A DNA stretch of 33,619 nucleotides from Phyllobacteriaceae bacterium (GTDB taxonomy: Bacteria > Pseudomonadota > Alphaproteobacteria > Rhizobiales > Rhizobiaceae): the NCBI GenBank assembly GCA_023954255.1, contig JAMLIH010000032.1:1-33619 (forward strand), in the 5' to 3' direction. Every line of letters starts with the position of its first letter. The first letter of the stretch is position 1. The notes under the pieces are model-generated. The model was not told the origin of the DNA and ran no database searches. It saw only the letters and a program-made list of their open reading frames with translations. A program made the position numbers and the translations under genes. Below are positions 15,563 through 25,063 of the stretch, piece by piece.

Positions 15563-16990
15563 CTATCCGAATTTGCGCAGGAAGCCGATGAGGCTTCTGA
15601 CGAACGGTTTGCGGGTCATGGGGGCAAAATAGGTGATTGCGGCGCGTTTCCCAATCTCCGACATGGTAGGATAGGGCGGAATGTATCCTGCGACATCCCT
15701 GACCTTCAGTTTCTGCGAGAGCGCCAGCGCCCACATGTTGATCATCTCGCCGGCGCCGGCGCCTGCAATGCCGACACCCAGAATGCGGCCCTTGCGGTCG
15801 GTGATCATCTTGATCATGCCCGCCGTCTTGCCTTCGGCAACGGCGCGGTCGTTCTCGTGGTAGGGCCAGCGAAGCACATGAATGTCCCTGTGCCTTTCGC
15901 GGGCCTGCTCCTCGGTCAGGCCGACATTGGCCAGTTCCGGGTCGGTATAGGTCGCCCAGGGAATGATGCTGTTGTCGGGCTTTGCCGACAGGCGAAACAG
16001 GATGCCGCGAATGACAAGACCGGCATGGTAGCCTGCAACATGGGTAAACTGCAGGCCTCCGGCGACATCGCCGATGGCATAGACCCGCCGGTTGGTGGTG
16101 CGCAGGTCGGGCTTGACCTTGATCCCCTTGCGGTCGTAGCGGATGCCGGCTTCTTCGAGGCCGAGCCCTTCCACGTTGACGGCACGGCCGGTAGCAACCA
16201 GCAGGTCGGTACCATCCACCCTGCCCTCTTCCTCGCCGATCCTGTAATGAACGCTGACACCGGCCTTGCCCCTGCGGGCGACGCTGGTGACCATTGCCTG
16301 TTCGAGGATATCAAGTCCCTCGCCGCGCAGTTTTTCCAGCACCACGCCAGCGAGTTCCGGATCGTCCTTGCCCAGTGCCTTCAGGCCCTCGATGACAGTC
16401 ACCTTCGAACCAAGGCGCAGATGGGCCTGGGCCATTTCCATGCCGATCGGCCCGCCGCCGATGACGATCAGGTGGCCGGGCTTTCGTGTGTTCTCGAACA
16501 GGGTTTCGTTGGTGAAGTAGTCGACTTCGGCAAGACCGGGAATCGGCGGCACAAAGGGCGAGGAGCCGGTGGCGATGACGAAACGCCTTGCCTTGATGGT
16601 GTAATCGCCGGCCTCCACGGTCCGGCGGTCGGTGAAGCGACCAGCGCCTTGGATGACCTTCACGCCCAGCGCGGTAAAGCGTTCGACGGAATCGTTGGGT
16701 TCGATTGCCGCGATCACCGACTTGATGTGCTGATTGACCCTGCGAAAGTCGATTTTCGGCTCCTCGGCAAAGACGCCGAAATCAGCCGACTCGCGAATGG
16801 CATGGGCGTGTTTGCCGGCAGCCAGGATAGCCTTTGACGGAACGCAGCCATAGTTGAGGCAGTCGCCACCCATCCTGCCCTTTTCGATCAGCACCACCTC
16901 GACCCCGAAGGAAGCGGCGGCGGCGGCCACCGTCAGGCCGCCGGAACCTGCGCCGATGACGCAAATGTCTGGAGTAAGTGTTTCAGCCAT
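15563..16990 (-). CDS. FAD-dependent disulfide oxidoreductase (MerA/dihydrolipoamide dehydrogenase-like)
   Basis: A 475-residue class-I pyridine nucleotide-disulfide oxidoreductase. FAD motif GAGSGG is at 13-18, the redox-active pair is Cys44/Cys49 (GGDCLNYGCVPSK), the NAD(P) motif is VIGGGPIGMEMAQ and the second FAD motif is VYAIGDVAGG. The dimer-interface catalytic motif HPT..E of lipoamide dehydrogenase reads PYPTMSE, with Tyr in place of His, as in mercuric-reductase-like proteins. It lacks the N-terminal metal domain and C-terminal Cys-Cys of true MerA, so mercury reduction is unlikely. It lies 59 bp after the TVP38-like gene. Fusions of TVP38 to this kind of flavoprotein occur in other bacteria, supporting a shared role. 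The substrate is unknown. Confidence 0.87.
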   Translation of the reverse strand: MAETLTPDICVIGAGSGGLTVAAAAASFGVEVVLIEKGRMGGDCLNYGCVPSKAILAAGKHAHAIRESADFGVFAEEPKIDFRRVNQHIKSVIAAIEPNDSVERFTALGVKVIQGAGRFTDRRTVEAGDYTIKARRFVIATGSSPFVPPIPGLAEVDYFTNETLFENTRKPGHLIVIGGGPIGMEMAQAHLRLGSKVTVIEGLKALGKDDPELAGVVLEKLRGEGLDILEQAMVTSVARRGKAGVSVHYRIGEEEGRVDGTDLLVATGRAVNVEGLGLEEAGIRYDRKGIKVKPDLRTTNRRVYAIGDVAGGLQFTHVAGYHAGLVIRGILFRLSAKPDNSIIPWATYTDPELANVGLTEEQARERHRDIHVLRWPYHENDRAVAEGKTAGMIKMITDRKGRILGVGIAGAGAGEMINMWALALSQKLKVRDVAGYIPPYPTMSEIGKRAAITYFAPMTRKPFVRSLIGFLRKFG

Positions 16991-17049
16991 GACAGTCCTC
17001 TTGGCGATGCGGGGGCATCTTTGGTCCGAAATTACGTTGCATTACAATA

Positions 17050-17862
17050 TTACAGCGGCTTTCTGCGCAGCTTCTTCACGACGACCGGCAGCAGGGAAAT
17101 GATGCCGAGCGCCACCATGGCGATGATCACATCCTTCGTAATCAGCGTCGAGGGATCGATCTCGCAAGTACCCGCCGCAGCACAGCCCGGATTGGCATGC
17201 TCCTGGGCCATGATGACGCTGTCGAGACCGGAGCCGATATAGGAATAGGCAAGCGTTCCGGGGATGATGCCGAGAAAGGTCGCCAGTACATAGGGACCGA
17301 GCCGCATTTTCAGCAGCGCCGGAACGATGTTGATGACCCAGAAGGGAAAGACCGGTGTCAGGCGCAAGGTCAGCAGATAGAGGAAGCTGTCCTCCTGAAA
17401 ACCCTTGCGCATTTTTTCGACGAACTTGCCGGTGCGCTTTTCCAGCGTGTCGCCGAAGGAGGACTTTGCGATCTCGAAAATGACGGCGGCGCCCAGCGTT
17501 GCCCCGACCACGGTCGCAAGGCCGCCGGCCAAGCCGCCGAACAGGAAGCCGGCGGCAATCGTCAGCAACGAAGCGCCTGGGAAGGAAATGGCGACCAGCC
17601 CGGCATAGAGCAGAATGAAGCCGGCAATTCCCAGGACGAAATTGGCATTGACGAACTCGCCCAGCGCCTCGCGGTGCATGATGACGGAGGACAGCGAGAC
17701 ATAGTCGAGCCAGCCGGCATACCAGGCCGTGGCGAACAGGGCGATGATGACACCGACCGGCAGCCACTTGCGAAGGGGCGATGAGCCGGCGGGTGCGGCA
17801 TTGCCGCCATTGTCGCCGGGTTCGGCTTTGCCCGTCTGGGTATTCCGTTTGGTGGTGTCCAT
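17050..17862 (-). CDS. TVP38/TMEM64 (DedA-superfamily, SNARE-associated) membrane protein
   Basis: A 270-residue inner-membrane protein. A hydrophilic N-terminus of about 30 residues is followed by hydrophobic segments and the family core: SFPGASLLTIAAGFLFGG, then RLTPVFPFWVINIVPALL, then FLGIIPGTLAYSYIGSGL. DedA/TVP38 proteins are linked to lipid flipping and membrane potential. A GTG at 17871 is an alternative start, but the ATG at 17862 is preferred because GAAAG lies just before it. It is the first gene of a three-gene unit with the flavoprotein and the kinase. Confidence 0.86.
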   Translation of the reverse strand: MDTTKRNTQTGKAEPGDNGGNAAPAGSSPLRKWLPVGVIIALFATAWYAGWLDYVSLSSVIMHREALGEFVNANFVLGIAGFILLYAGLVAISFPGASLLTIAAGFLFGGLAGGLATVVGATLGAAVIFEIAKSSFGDTLEKRTGKFVEKMRKGFQEDSFLYLLTLRLTPVFPFWVINIVPALLKMRLGPYVLATFLGIIPGTLAYSYIGSGLDSVIMAQEHANPGCAAAGTCEIDPSTLITKDVIIAMVALGIISLLPVVVKKLRRKPL

Positions 17863-18118
17863 GTCTTTCACCGTTGCGGCAGCTTCATATCATTCAACTT
17901 ATACGTGTTCCAATATGCCAAACCACTTTATGTAGCCATGCTCGAAACCGCCATGACCACCATGGCCGGAACACCCGAACTGGTGCTAGATCACCGCAAA
18001 ACCGCACCGATGCAAGGCTTCACGTGCGATCTCACTGCCATTTGACGCCGCCGTTACGGGCTTTCACGAAGGCGTTACCGGCCGCATGAAACTGTTGGCT
18101 GCGGTGCACCGAGCTTGA

Positions 18119-18147
18119 TTGACTTTCGCCGGCACTGCCACTATAAG
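18119..18147 (+). promoter_or_regulatory. Sigma-70-type promoter of rpmH
   Basis: TTGACT at 18119-18124 and TATAAG at 18142-18147 are separated by 17 bp, a near-ideal housekeeping promoter. It would give an rpmH leader of about 120 nt. The 412-bp stretch between the TVP38 gene and rpmH holds this promoter and otherwise only a weak 35-codon open frame without a ribosome site. Confidence 0.72.
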
Positions 18148-18274
18148 CCGCGCAACTTCGGAAATCCGCGATCCACGCTGTCAAACGCAGCGAAGGAAGA
18201 TCGGCCCAGCGCCGGGATTTCCGCTCCCGGAACGATGAAACAGACCGAGGCCTGCCGACAGGCAGGGACAAGCG

Positions 18275-18409
18275 ATGAAACGGACCTTTCAACCCAGTAA
18301 ACTGGTGCGCAAGCGCCGCCACGGATTCCGCTCCCGCATGGCTACCGCCGGCGGCCGCAAGGTTATCGCGGCACGCCGCGCACGGGGCCGCAAGCGGCTC
18401 AGCGCATAA
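18275..18409 (+). CDS. rpmH: Large-subunit ribosomal protein bL34
   Basis: A 44-residue, extremely basic protein with the invariant bL34 sequence: [20 protein letters not shown] at the start, then [19 protein letters not shown] and a C-terminal RLSA. It is a structural protein of the 50S subunit. Length and sequence are normal. As in most bacteria it precedes rnpA. It lies under a strong promoter and is followed by a hairpin with a T tract before rnpA. Confidence 0.98.
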   Translation: MKRTFQPSKLVRKRRHGFRSRMATAGGRKVIAARRARGRKRLSA

Positions 18410-18460
18410 CGCCGAGCGGCGTTCACAATGGCTGCGGGCAAACTGCCTGCAGGCAAGTTT

Positions 18461-18485
18461 AGAGCCCGGCCTGTCCGGGCTTTTT
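18461..18485 (+). terminator. Terminator or attenuator between rpmH and rnpA
   Basis: A GCCCGG/CCGGGC stem (18464-18469, 18475-18480) with a 5-nt loop, extended by weaker pairs, is followed by TTTTT. It lies 52 bp after the rpmH stop and directly before the rnpA start. Partial termination would explain how far more L34 than RNase P protein is made. Confidence 0.8.
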
Positions 18486-18498
18486 GCTGGAAAAAGCG

Positions 18499-18936
18499 GT
18501 GACCCCTGCCAATCGAAATCCCAGGCTGCTGCCGACCGTCAGGAAACGCGCCCGCTTCATTGCGAACCGGCGGTCGCCGAGAACCGCGTTGGAAAGCTGT
18601 ACCCTTCAGGGCAGCATTCATCCCTGCAGTGACGAAAACGGGCTGAAGGCGGGTTTCACGGTCACCACCAGGACCGGTAATGCCGTCGAACGCAACCGCA
18701 TCAAGCGCAGGTTGCGGCACGCGGTTGCGACGGCAGCCGATGATGCAGCGGCCCGCCTGCCCGGTCCCGACAGGGCGATCTGCGGCGAAATCATCCTGAT
18801 TGCCCGGCGGGAGGCACTGCGAATTTCCCATGAGGCAATGGTTTCAGAACTGACAAAAGGCATTGACCGCCTGCTGTCAAAAAGCAAAAAGGCTGCAACG
18901 AACAGCCAGAGGCCGTCGCGGCCTGCCAACGGATAG
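18499..18936 (+). CDS. rnpA: Ribonuclease P protein component
   Basis: The 145-residue protein subunit of RNase P, which helps the catalytic RNA trim tRNA 5' ends. The family signature RNRIKRRLRH is present, preceded by GFTVTTRTGNAVE, and the N-terminal RLLPTVRKRARF segment matches the start of the fold. A TTG at 18484 lies inside the T tract of the terminator, so the in-frame GTG at 18499 with GGA upstream is the more credible start. The gene ends 4 bp before yidC. The yidD gene often found between them is absent. Confidence 0.92.
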   Translation: MTPANRNPRLLPTVRKRARFIANRRSPRTALESCTLQGSIHPCSDENGLKAGFTVTTRTGNAVERNRIKRRLRHAVATAADDAAARLPGPDRAICGEIILIARREALRISHEAMVSELTKGIDRLLSKSKKAATNSQRPSRPANG

Positions 18937-18940
18937 AAAC

Positions 18941-20815
18941 ATGGATAGCCAGAACAAGAACACGATCCTTGCAATCGCGCTTTCAGTCCTGGTGCTGATA
19001 GCCTGGCAATTCCTTTATGTCAGTCCGAAGCTGGATGCGGAGCGCAAGGCGGCGGAACTGGAAGCACAACGCCAGCAGGTCGAACAGAGCCAGAGCGCCG
19101 GCAGCGAAGCGGCAGGCGAACAGACGGCGGCCGGTCAGGGCACTTCCGGGGCGGGCGATCTTCCCGTTGCCGGCGCCTCGGGCGATGTTCCGGCAGCAAG
19201 CCCGGTCGACGGCACGATCCCCGGCGTTGCGGCAACCACACGGGAAGCGGCAATCGCCAATTCGCAGCGCATCGCTTTCGAGAACAACCACATCATCGGC
19301 TCGATCAACCTGAAGGCCAGCCGGATCGACGATCTCAGGCTGAAGGACTATCACCTGACCATCGACAAGACGAGCCCGCTGGTTACCCTGCTTTCGCCCT
19401 CGGAAACCGAACAGGGCTATTTCGCCGAGTTCGGCTTTGTCGGCTCGGAAGCGTCAGGCGACGTGCCGGGACCGGAAACGGAATGGCGCATTGCCGGCAA
19501 CGGCAAGCTCTCGCCGGGCAATCCGGTCGTGCTGGAATGGCGCAATTCGAAGAATGTCACATTCCGCCGCACCATCAGCCTCGACGACATTTTCTTGTTC
19601 TCGGTCGAGGACACGATCGAAAACAATTCGAGCGATGCTATTTCACTGTCGCCCTATGCCCGCGTCACAAGGTTCGGCACGCCGACGACCGCCAACATCT
19701 TCGTGCTGCATGAAGGCCTGATCGGCGTCTTCGGCGAAGAAGGCCTGCAGGAGGTCGACTATTCCGATCTCAAGGACGACAAGCAGGTTCTGAGCGAAAC
19801 CCACCAGCGCGGCTGGCTCGGCATTACCGACAAGTACTGGGCGACTGCGCTTATTCCCGATGGCAGCTTCAAGCCGCGCTTTGCCTATTTCGATGCGGGC
19901 CGGGAGCGTTATCAGGCCGACTATCTCGGCGATGCGCTGACCATCGGTGCCGGCAACTCGCTCAAGACCAGCCACCGTTTCTTCGGCGGCGCCAAAAAGA
20001 CCGAGGTCATCGACGCCTATCAGGATTCCGAAAACATCGAGAGCTTCGACCTGATGATCGACTGGGGCTGGTTCTATTTCATCACCAAGCCGCTCTTCAA
20101 GCTGATGAACTGGCTCTACCACCTGATCGGCAATTTCGGCATCGCCATTCTGGTGACCACGGTCATCATCAAGGCGGTTCTCTTCCCGCTGGCCAACATG
20201 TCCTACGCCTCGATGGCGAAGATGAAAAAGGTCCAGCCGGAAATGGAGAAGATCAAGGCCAAGGCCGGCGACGACCGGCTGAAGATGCAGCAGGAGATGA
20301 TGGCGCTCTACAAGCGGGAGAAGATCAATCCCGCCGCCGGCTGCTGGCCGATGCTGATCCAGATTCCGGTCTTCTTCGCGCTCTACAAGGTGATCTATGT
20401 GACCATCGAGATGCGCCATGCGCCGTTCTTCGGCTGGATCCAGGACCTTTCGGCGCCGGACCCGACCTCGATCCTCAACCTGTTCGGCCTGCTGCCGTTT
20501 GAAAGCCCGGCCTTCCTGGCGATCCTGGCCATCGGCGTATGGCCGCTGATCATGGGGATTACCATGTTCCTGCAGATGCAGATGAACCCGGCGCCGCCGG
20601 ACCCGACCCAGGCCATGATCTTCAAATGGATGCCGATCATGTTCACCTTCATGCTGGCAACCTTCCCGGCAGGTCTCGTCATCTACTGGGCGTGGAACAA
20701 CACGCTGTCGATCATCCAGCAGGGCCTGATCATGCGCAAACACGGCGTCAAGATTGAGCTGTGGGACAATCTCAAGGGGCTGTTCAGGCGCAAGGCGGAC
20801 AGCGGCAGCAAATAG
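18941..20815 (+). CDS. yidC: Membrane protein insertase YidC
   Basis: A 624-residue insertase that places proteins in the inner membrane, alone or with SecYEG. The first membrane segment ([20 protein letters not shown]) is followed by an Ala/Gly/Ser/Gln-rich linker and the large periplasmic domain. The conserved five-TM core starts with [20 protein letters not shown] and runs through [39 protein letters not shown] and the last segments to the basic tail [10 protein letters not shown]. The ATG at 18941 is chosen because it starts the signal-anchor. The longer open frame overlaps rnpA. It is followed by yihA after 29 bp. Confidence 0.97.
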   Translation: MDSQNKNTILAIALSVLVLIAWQFLYVSPKLDAERKAAELEAQRQQVEQSQSAGSEAAGEQTAAGQGTSGAGDLPVAGASGDVPAASPVDGTIPGVAATTREAAIANSQRIAFENNHIIGSINLKASRIDDLRLKDYHLTIDKTSPLVTLLSPSETEQGYFAEFGFVGSEASGDVPGPETEWRIAGNGKLSPGNPVVLEWRNSKNVTFRRTISLDDIFLFSVEDTIENNSSDAISLSPYARVTRFGTPTTANIFVLHEGLIGVFGEEGLQEVDYSDLKDDKQVLSETHQRGWLGITDKYWATALIPDGSFKPRFAYFDAGRERYQADYLGDALTIGAGNSLKTSHRFFGGAKKTEVIDAYQDSENIESFDLMIDWGWFYFITKPLFKLMNWLYHLIGNFGIAILVTTVIIKAVLFPLANMSYASMAKMKKVQPEMEKIKAKAGDDRLKMQQEMMALYKREKINPAAGCWPMLIQIPVFFALYKVIYVTIEMRHAPFFGWIQDLSAPDPTSILNLFGLLPFESPAFLAILAIGVWPLIMGITMFLQMQMNPAPPDPTQAMIFKWMPIMFTFMLATFPAGLVIYWAWNNTLSIIQQGLIMRKHGVKIELWDNLKGLFRRKADSGSK

Positions 20816-20844
20816 CCTGCGCGGATTTGCGAAAGGCCGGTGCC

Positions 20845-21540
20845 ATGTCCGACGAGACGCGCGCCAATTCTGAAACGGAAGAAGCATCCGGCCCCGATCC
20901 CGTGCTGGCGGAGACCGGCCGCCAGCTCTTTGCCCGGCCGTGGGTCTTCATCCGTGGCGTGCCCTCGATGAAGTTCCTGCCGCCCGAAGGCCCGCCGGAA
21001 ATCGCCTTTGCCGGGCGCTCCAATGTGGGCAAGTCGTCGCTGATCAATGCGCTGATCGGCCAGAAGGGGCTGGCGCGCACCTCCAACACGCCGGGCCGCA
21101 CCCAGGAACTCAACTTCTTCGTGCCGGACGGTTACAGCGGCGAAGCGGGCGACCTGCCGCCGCTGGCACTGATCGACATGCCGGGCTACGGCTTTGCCAA
21201 GGCGCCGAAGGCGCAGGTCGATCAGTGGACGAAGCTGGTCTTCGACTATCTGCGCGGGCGGGCGACGCTGAAGCGCGTCTTCGTGCTGATCGATGCCCGC
21301 CACGGCATCAAGAAGAACGACGAAGAGGTGATGGTGCTGCTCGACAAGGCTGCCGTCTCCTATCAGGTGGTGCTGACCAAAACGGACAAGATCAAGCCGC
21401 CGGCAGTGCGCAAGCTGGAAGCGGCGACGCTTGCAGCGCTCAAGCGGCACCCCGCCGCCTTTCCCGAAATCGTGGCGACCTCGTCCGAAAAGCGCACCGG
21501 ACTGGGTGAACTCTACGCCGCCATTGCCGGACTGTTATAG
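20845..21540 (+). CDS. yihA: Ribosome-biogenesis GTP-binding protein YihA/YsxC (EngB)
   Basis: A 231-residue TRAFAC GTPase needed for assembly of the large ribosomal subunit. G1 is GRSNVGKS (57-64), the switch segment is [10 protein letters not shown]3 is DMPGYGFA and G4 is TKTDK. The N-terminal extension of about 30 residues is usual in alphaproteobacteria. An AAAGG site lies before the ATG at 20845. It is in the yidC operon and ends 13 bp before the convergent anti-sigma gene. Confidence 0.96.
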   Translation: MSDETRANSETEEASGPDPVLAETGRQLFARPWVFIRGVPSMKFLPPEGPPEIAFAGRSNVGKSSLINALIGQKGLARTSNTPGRTQELNFFVPDGYSGEAGDLPPLALIDMPGYGFAKAPKAQVDQWTKLVFDYLRGRATLKRVFVLIDARHGIKKNDEEVMVLLDKAAVSYQVVLTKTDKIKPPAVRKLEAATLAALKRHPAAFPEIVATSSEKRTGLGELYAAIAGLL

Positions 21541-21553
21541 GCAGCCGGAATTG

Positions 21554-22444
21554 TCATAGTCTCTGCGGCGTGCCGACCGCCACCACCGGCCCCTGGGACA
21601 CGCCCGTGGGCGAACCGCCCTTCTGTTCGATGGAAACGGCGAGCAGGCCACCTGCCTCCAGAACCTGCGTGTATTCCGGCGTCAGCGCCACCGCCGTCCT
21701 GCCCTCACCGATGACGCCGAGTGAAACAGGCTGCCGGTTCGGTTCGACCAGCCAGAGTTCGAAGTCCTTGTCGGCCTGGGTGTCCCCCGAGACCAGCGTC
21801 ATGCGCATCTCGCCGGTGCCTTCCTCGTGAACGGCCAGAAAGCGGTAATCGGTTTCACCGGATTCAAGCGAGACCACCAGGATGGGCTGGCTCTTTTCCA
21901 GCGCCTCGGCAAGTTCGGCCCGGGCGGTTTGAAGCCCCGTACGGGTTTCGGCCAATTCGCCTTCCAGTTGGGCAAGGCGCTCGGCGCGGGCGGCCAGTTC
22001 AGTCTCGTAAGCCCTTAGATTCTGCTCCGCCTGTGCGGTGGCTTTCTGCGCATCAATCACGGCGATGCGGGTTTGCGATACCTCGCCGGAAAGACCGGCA
22101 GCCCAGAGCGCGAGCGCCACGGCCGCTGCCGTGCCGACGAGGCCGAAGCCGCGCCAGAAAGCCAGCGACTGCCAGAGGCCGGCTTTCTGCGGCGATGTGG
22201 CGCCAGCGGCGAAAAGGCGTTCATCGATGCGTTCCTTTGCCGAAGGCGGCGGCGTTTCGGCACCGTAGCCCTCATTGAGGCCGTGCAGACGGTTCTCCCA
22301 GCGCATCAGCGCTTCGGCGGCTTCCGGCGACGTCTTCACCAACGCCTCGAAACGGCGGCGCTCGCCGGACTCCAGCACGCCGACCACGTATTCGGCGGCC
22401 AGCGCTTCCAGATCGTCGCGGTCTTCTGTCTGCCGCTCAGCCAT
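21554..22444 (-). CDS. RskA-type anti-sigma factor
   Basis: A 296-residue single-pass membrane protein. The N-terminal cytoplasmic part (LEALAAEYVVGVLESGERRR) is the zinc-independent anti-sigma region. One membrane segment lies at about 97-117 (GFGLVGTAAAVALALWAAGL), then a long coiled-coil with Glu/Ala heptads, then the periplasmic RskA domain (DFELWLVEPNRQPVSLGVI). It would hold the adjacent ECF sigma factor inactive until a signal leads to its proteolysis. Its ATG overlaps the sigma gene by 8 bp, so the two are coupled. Confidence 0.88.
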   Translation of the reverse strand: MAERQTEDRDDLEALAAEYVVGVLESGERRRFEALVKTSPEAAEALMRWENRLHGLNEGYGAETPPPSAKERIDERLFAAGATSPQKAGLWQSLAFWRGFGLVGTAAAVALALWAAGLSGEVSQTRIAVIDAQKATAQAEQNLRAYETELAARAERLAQLEGELAETRTGLQTARAELAEALEKSQPILVVSLESGETDYRFLAVHEEGTGEMRMTLVSGDTQADKDFELWLVEPNRQPVSLGVIGEGRTAVALTPEYTQVLEAGGLLAVSIEQKGGSPTGVSQGPVVAVGTPQRL

Positions 22445-22991
22445 CGTCCAGGCACTTCCTCAAACTGATCAGGCTGCGCCGCAGCCAGGTTCTCATCGTG
22501 TTCAGCGGTACCGAATAGCGGTCCGCCAGTTCCTGATAGCTGTAGCCTTCCATATAGGCCGATACTACCGCTTCCGCCTTTTGGGGTTCCAGTTCCTCAA
22601 GGCAATGTTCAATACGTTCCCGCTCGCCTGCCGCAACGGCCGACTGTTCGGGGTCGGGCTCCGGGCTCGACAACCCCTGATGATCGTCAAGATCATCGTG
22701 AATGCGCTTTTGCGCGCGGATCATGTCGATGGCATGGTTGCGGGCGATTGCATACAGCCAGGCCATCGGAGCCTGACTGCCGGCACGGAAGCCATCCGCC
22801 TTCTGCCAGACCTTGACGAAAACTTCCTGCAGGGCGTCCTCGGCCATGCTCCTGTCCCTGAGAATACGGGTCAGCACGGCAAAAAGTTTCGCACCTGCCG
22901 CAGCATACAGTCCGTCGAAAGCGGCGCGGTCGGCCAGCGCGACGCGCGACAGCAGATCGTGCAAGTCCTGATCGTTCGTCTCCTGCGCCAA
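22437..22991 (-). CDS. ECF sigma factor (SigK/RpoE-like, sigma-70 family)
   Basis: A 184-residue ECF sigma factor. Region 2 (ILRDRSMAEDALQEVFVKVW ... PMAWLYAIARNHAIDMIR) and region 4 (AVVSAYMEGYSYQELADRYSVPLNTMRTWLRR) are complete. The open frame runs upstream to 23099 with sequence unlike the family. A TTG at 22991 with AAAGG at good spacing gives the usual length, so it is taken as the start. The pair lies on the opposite strand between yihA and argB. Its signal and regulon are unknown; sigma factors with RskA partners often answer envelope or oxidative stress. Confidence 0.87.
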   Translation of the reverse strand: MAQETNDQDLHDLLSRVALADRAAFDGLYAAAGAKLFAVLTRILRDRSMAEDALQEVFVKVWQKADGFRAGSQAPMAWLYAIARNHAIDMIRAQKRIHDDLDDHQGLSSPEPDPEQSAVAAGERERIEHCLEELEPQKAEAVVSAYMEGYSYQELADRYSVPLNTMRTWLRRSLISLRKCLDDG

Positions 22992-23139
22992 GGAACGCCT
23001 TTCATCCGTCTGTGCCGCCGCGCGGCAACCGATTGCTATTTCAAATACAAACGCTAAACAGGGACCATAATAGGGCCGCCGGGAGCGACGGCAAGTCATT
23101 CAACAACCGCAAGATGCGGACTTCTCATGAACAGAGATC

Positions 23140-24045
23140 ATGGCTGAGAACTTCGACGACCTGAGCGAACCGGAAAAACAGGCAAGGCTGCTGTCCAAGG
23201 CCCTGCCCTACATGCAGAAATACGAGAACCACACGGTGGTGGTGAAGTATGGCGGGCATGCGATGGGCGATGCGTATCTGGGCGAAGCCTTCGCCCGCGA
23301 TATCGCGCTTTTGAAACAGTCCGGCATCAACCCGATCGTCGTCCACGGCGGCGGGCCGCAGATCGGCCAGATGCTGGAGCGGATGCAGATCAAGTCACGC
23401 TTCGAGGGGGGCTTGCGGGTCACCGACGAGCAGACGATGAAAATCGTCGAGATGGTGCTGGCGGGTTCCATCAACAAGGAAATCGTCGCCATGATCAACG
23501 CGGCCGGCGAATGGGCCATCGGGCTGTGCGGCAAGGATGGCAACATGGTTTTCGCCGAAAAGGCGAAGAAGACGGTTACCGATCCCGACTCCAACATCGA
23601 AAGGGTGCTTGACCTCGGCTTTGTCGGCGAAATCATCGGCGTCGACCGCACCGTACTGGACCTGCTGGCAAGATCGGAGATGATCCCCGTCATTGCGCCG
23701 GTGGCACCGGGCCGCGACGGGCATACCTACAACATCAATGCCGACACCTTTGCCGGTGCCATTGCCGGAGCGCTGGGCGCCAAGCGGCTTCTGTTCCTGA
23801 CCGATGTCCCGGGAGTCATGGACAAAAACAAGGAAGTCCAGGGCGAACTCACCGTTGCCCAGTGCAAGGCGATGATCGCCGATGGCACCATTGCCGGAGG
23901 CATGATCCCCAAGGTCGAAACCTGCATTCACGCCATCGAGAAAGGCGTCGAAGGCGTCGTCATCCTCAATGGCAAGACGCCGCATGCCGTGCTGCTCGAA
24001 CTGTTCACCGAGCATGGCGCGGGAACGCTGATCCTGCCTTCCTGA
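23140..24045 (+). CDS. argB: Acetylglutamate kinase
   Basis: A 301-residue kinase that phosphorylates N-acetylglutamate in arginine synthesis. Family motifs are [12 protein letters not shown] (ATP site), [32 protein letters not shown] and [13 protein letters not shown]. The length and N-terminal helix are those of the arginine-inhibited hexameric type found in alphaproteobacteria. Start at the ATG at 23140. It ends 6 bp before the convergent EamA gene. Confidence 0.97.
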   Translation: MAENFDDLSEPEKQARLLSKALPYMQKYENHTVVVKYGGHAMGDAYLGEAFARDIALLKQSGINPIVVHGGGPQIGQMLERMQIKSRFEGGLRVTDEQTMKIVEMVLAGSINKEIVAMINAAGEWAIGLCGKDGNMVFAEKAKKTVTDPDSNIERVLDLGFVGEIIGVDRTVLDLLARSEMIPVIAPVAPGRDGHTYNINADTFAGAIAGALGAKRLLFLTDVPGVMDKNKEVQGELTVAQCKAMIADGTIAGGMIPKVETCIHAIEKGVEGVVILNGKTPHAVLLELFTEHGAGTLILPS

Positions 24046-24051
24046 CACAGG

Positions 24052-24981
24052 TTACCCGAGCCACAACAGTGCAAGGATGCCGGCGACGACCAATGCAACA
24101 CCGGCAAGCTCCGCCGCCGTGATGCGCTCGCGGAAGATGAACCAGGACGTTGCCATGGTGAACAGGATTTCCACCTGGGCCAGCGTCTTGACCACGGATG
24201 CCTGCTGCAGGGTCATGGCCGCGAACCAGCCGAAGGAGGCAAGCGCGCCGACGACGCCGACAAGTGCGGACGGTTTCCAGGCCTTGGCGATGGCGGCAAA
24301 TTCGCCCGGGATGCGCCAGGCCATCCATATGGCAAGCACGACACTCTGCAGCGTGATCGCCACGCAAAGCGTTACCGCTGCCTGGATCGTGTAGCCAGGC
24401 TCGCCTGCCGGCCCTTCCAGAGCAAGCGAGGCGCCGCGGTAACCGACGGCCGCAAGACCGAAAAAGGCACCGGACAGCAGCCCCATTCCCGCTCCGCGCG
24501 AGGTCAGACCGGTTAGCAGCGAGACCGGCGTTACACGGCTTTTGGCCACCGACATCATCAGAACGCCGGCCATGGCAATGGCGATAGCAACCAGCACGCC
24601 GGAGGAAGCGTGCTCGCCCAGAAAGACCAGGCCGAACAAGGCAGCCTGAACCGGCTCGGTCCGCGAATAGGCAGAGCCGACGACGAAGTTTCGATAGGAG
24701 AAGACAGCGATCAGCAGCGCCTGGGCCAAGATCTGGGCAAGGGCGGCCACCGCGACCCAGACCGCGAAAGAGGCACTCATTGCCGGCAGTGCCTTGCCTT
24801 GGGTGTGCAGCAGAAGGAACAGCAGTGCGAAGGCCACCGGGACGCCGAAACCGAAGCGTACGAAGGTGGCGCCCGCCGTTCCCATGACGCCCTTCAGGTG
24901 CTTCTGCAGCGAGGAACGGATGTTCTGCAGGAAGGCGGCGCAGAGCGTGATCAGCACCCAGGGTTCGAAGAGTGTTTCCAT
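24052..24981 (-). CDS. EamA/DMT-family transporter
   Basis: A 309-residue inner-membrane protein with ten hydrophobic segments in two EamA repeats. Family segments include SSLQKHLKG, SYRNFVVGSAYSRTEPVQAA and the equivalent ASVVKTLAQVEILFTMATSW in the second half. The drug/metabolite transporter superfamily exports amino acids or other metabolites; the substrate here is unknown. The open frame begins upstream, but METLFEPW at 24981, just before the first membrane segment and with GGAAAA upstream, is the likely start. It is divergent from the HAD gene. Confidence 0.87.
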   Translation of the reverse strand: METLFEPWVLITLCAAFLQNIRSSLQKHLKGVMGTAGATFVRFGFGVPVAFALLFLLLHTQGKALPAMSASFAVWVAVAALAQILAQALLIAVFSYRNFVVGSAYSRTEPVQAALFGLVFLGEHASSGVLVAIAIAMAGVLMMSVAKSRVTPVSLLTGLTSRGAGMGLLSGAFFGLAAVGYRGASLALEGPAGEPGYTIQAAVTLCVAITLQSVVLAIWMAWRIPGEFAAIAKAWKPSALVGVVGALASFGWFAAMTLQQASVVKTLAQVEILFTMATSWFIFRERITAAELAGVALVVAGILALLWLG

Positions 24982-25063
24982 GTCGAAATTTTCCGGGGAG
25001 CCGGACGATGCCGCGGCTACCGGCTGCTGGCGGGTTTGACGATGATCGGTTATAGCACCGACC

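Noticed and set aside
15563-16990. Mercuric reductase merA
   Set aside because: No metal-binding N-terminal domain, no C-terminal Cys-Cys and no mer genes nearby.
17938-18045. 35-codon open frame MLETAMTTMAGTPELVL... before rpmH
   Set aside because: No ribosome site and no recognised relative. Kept only as a weak possibility.
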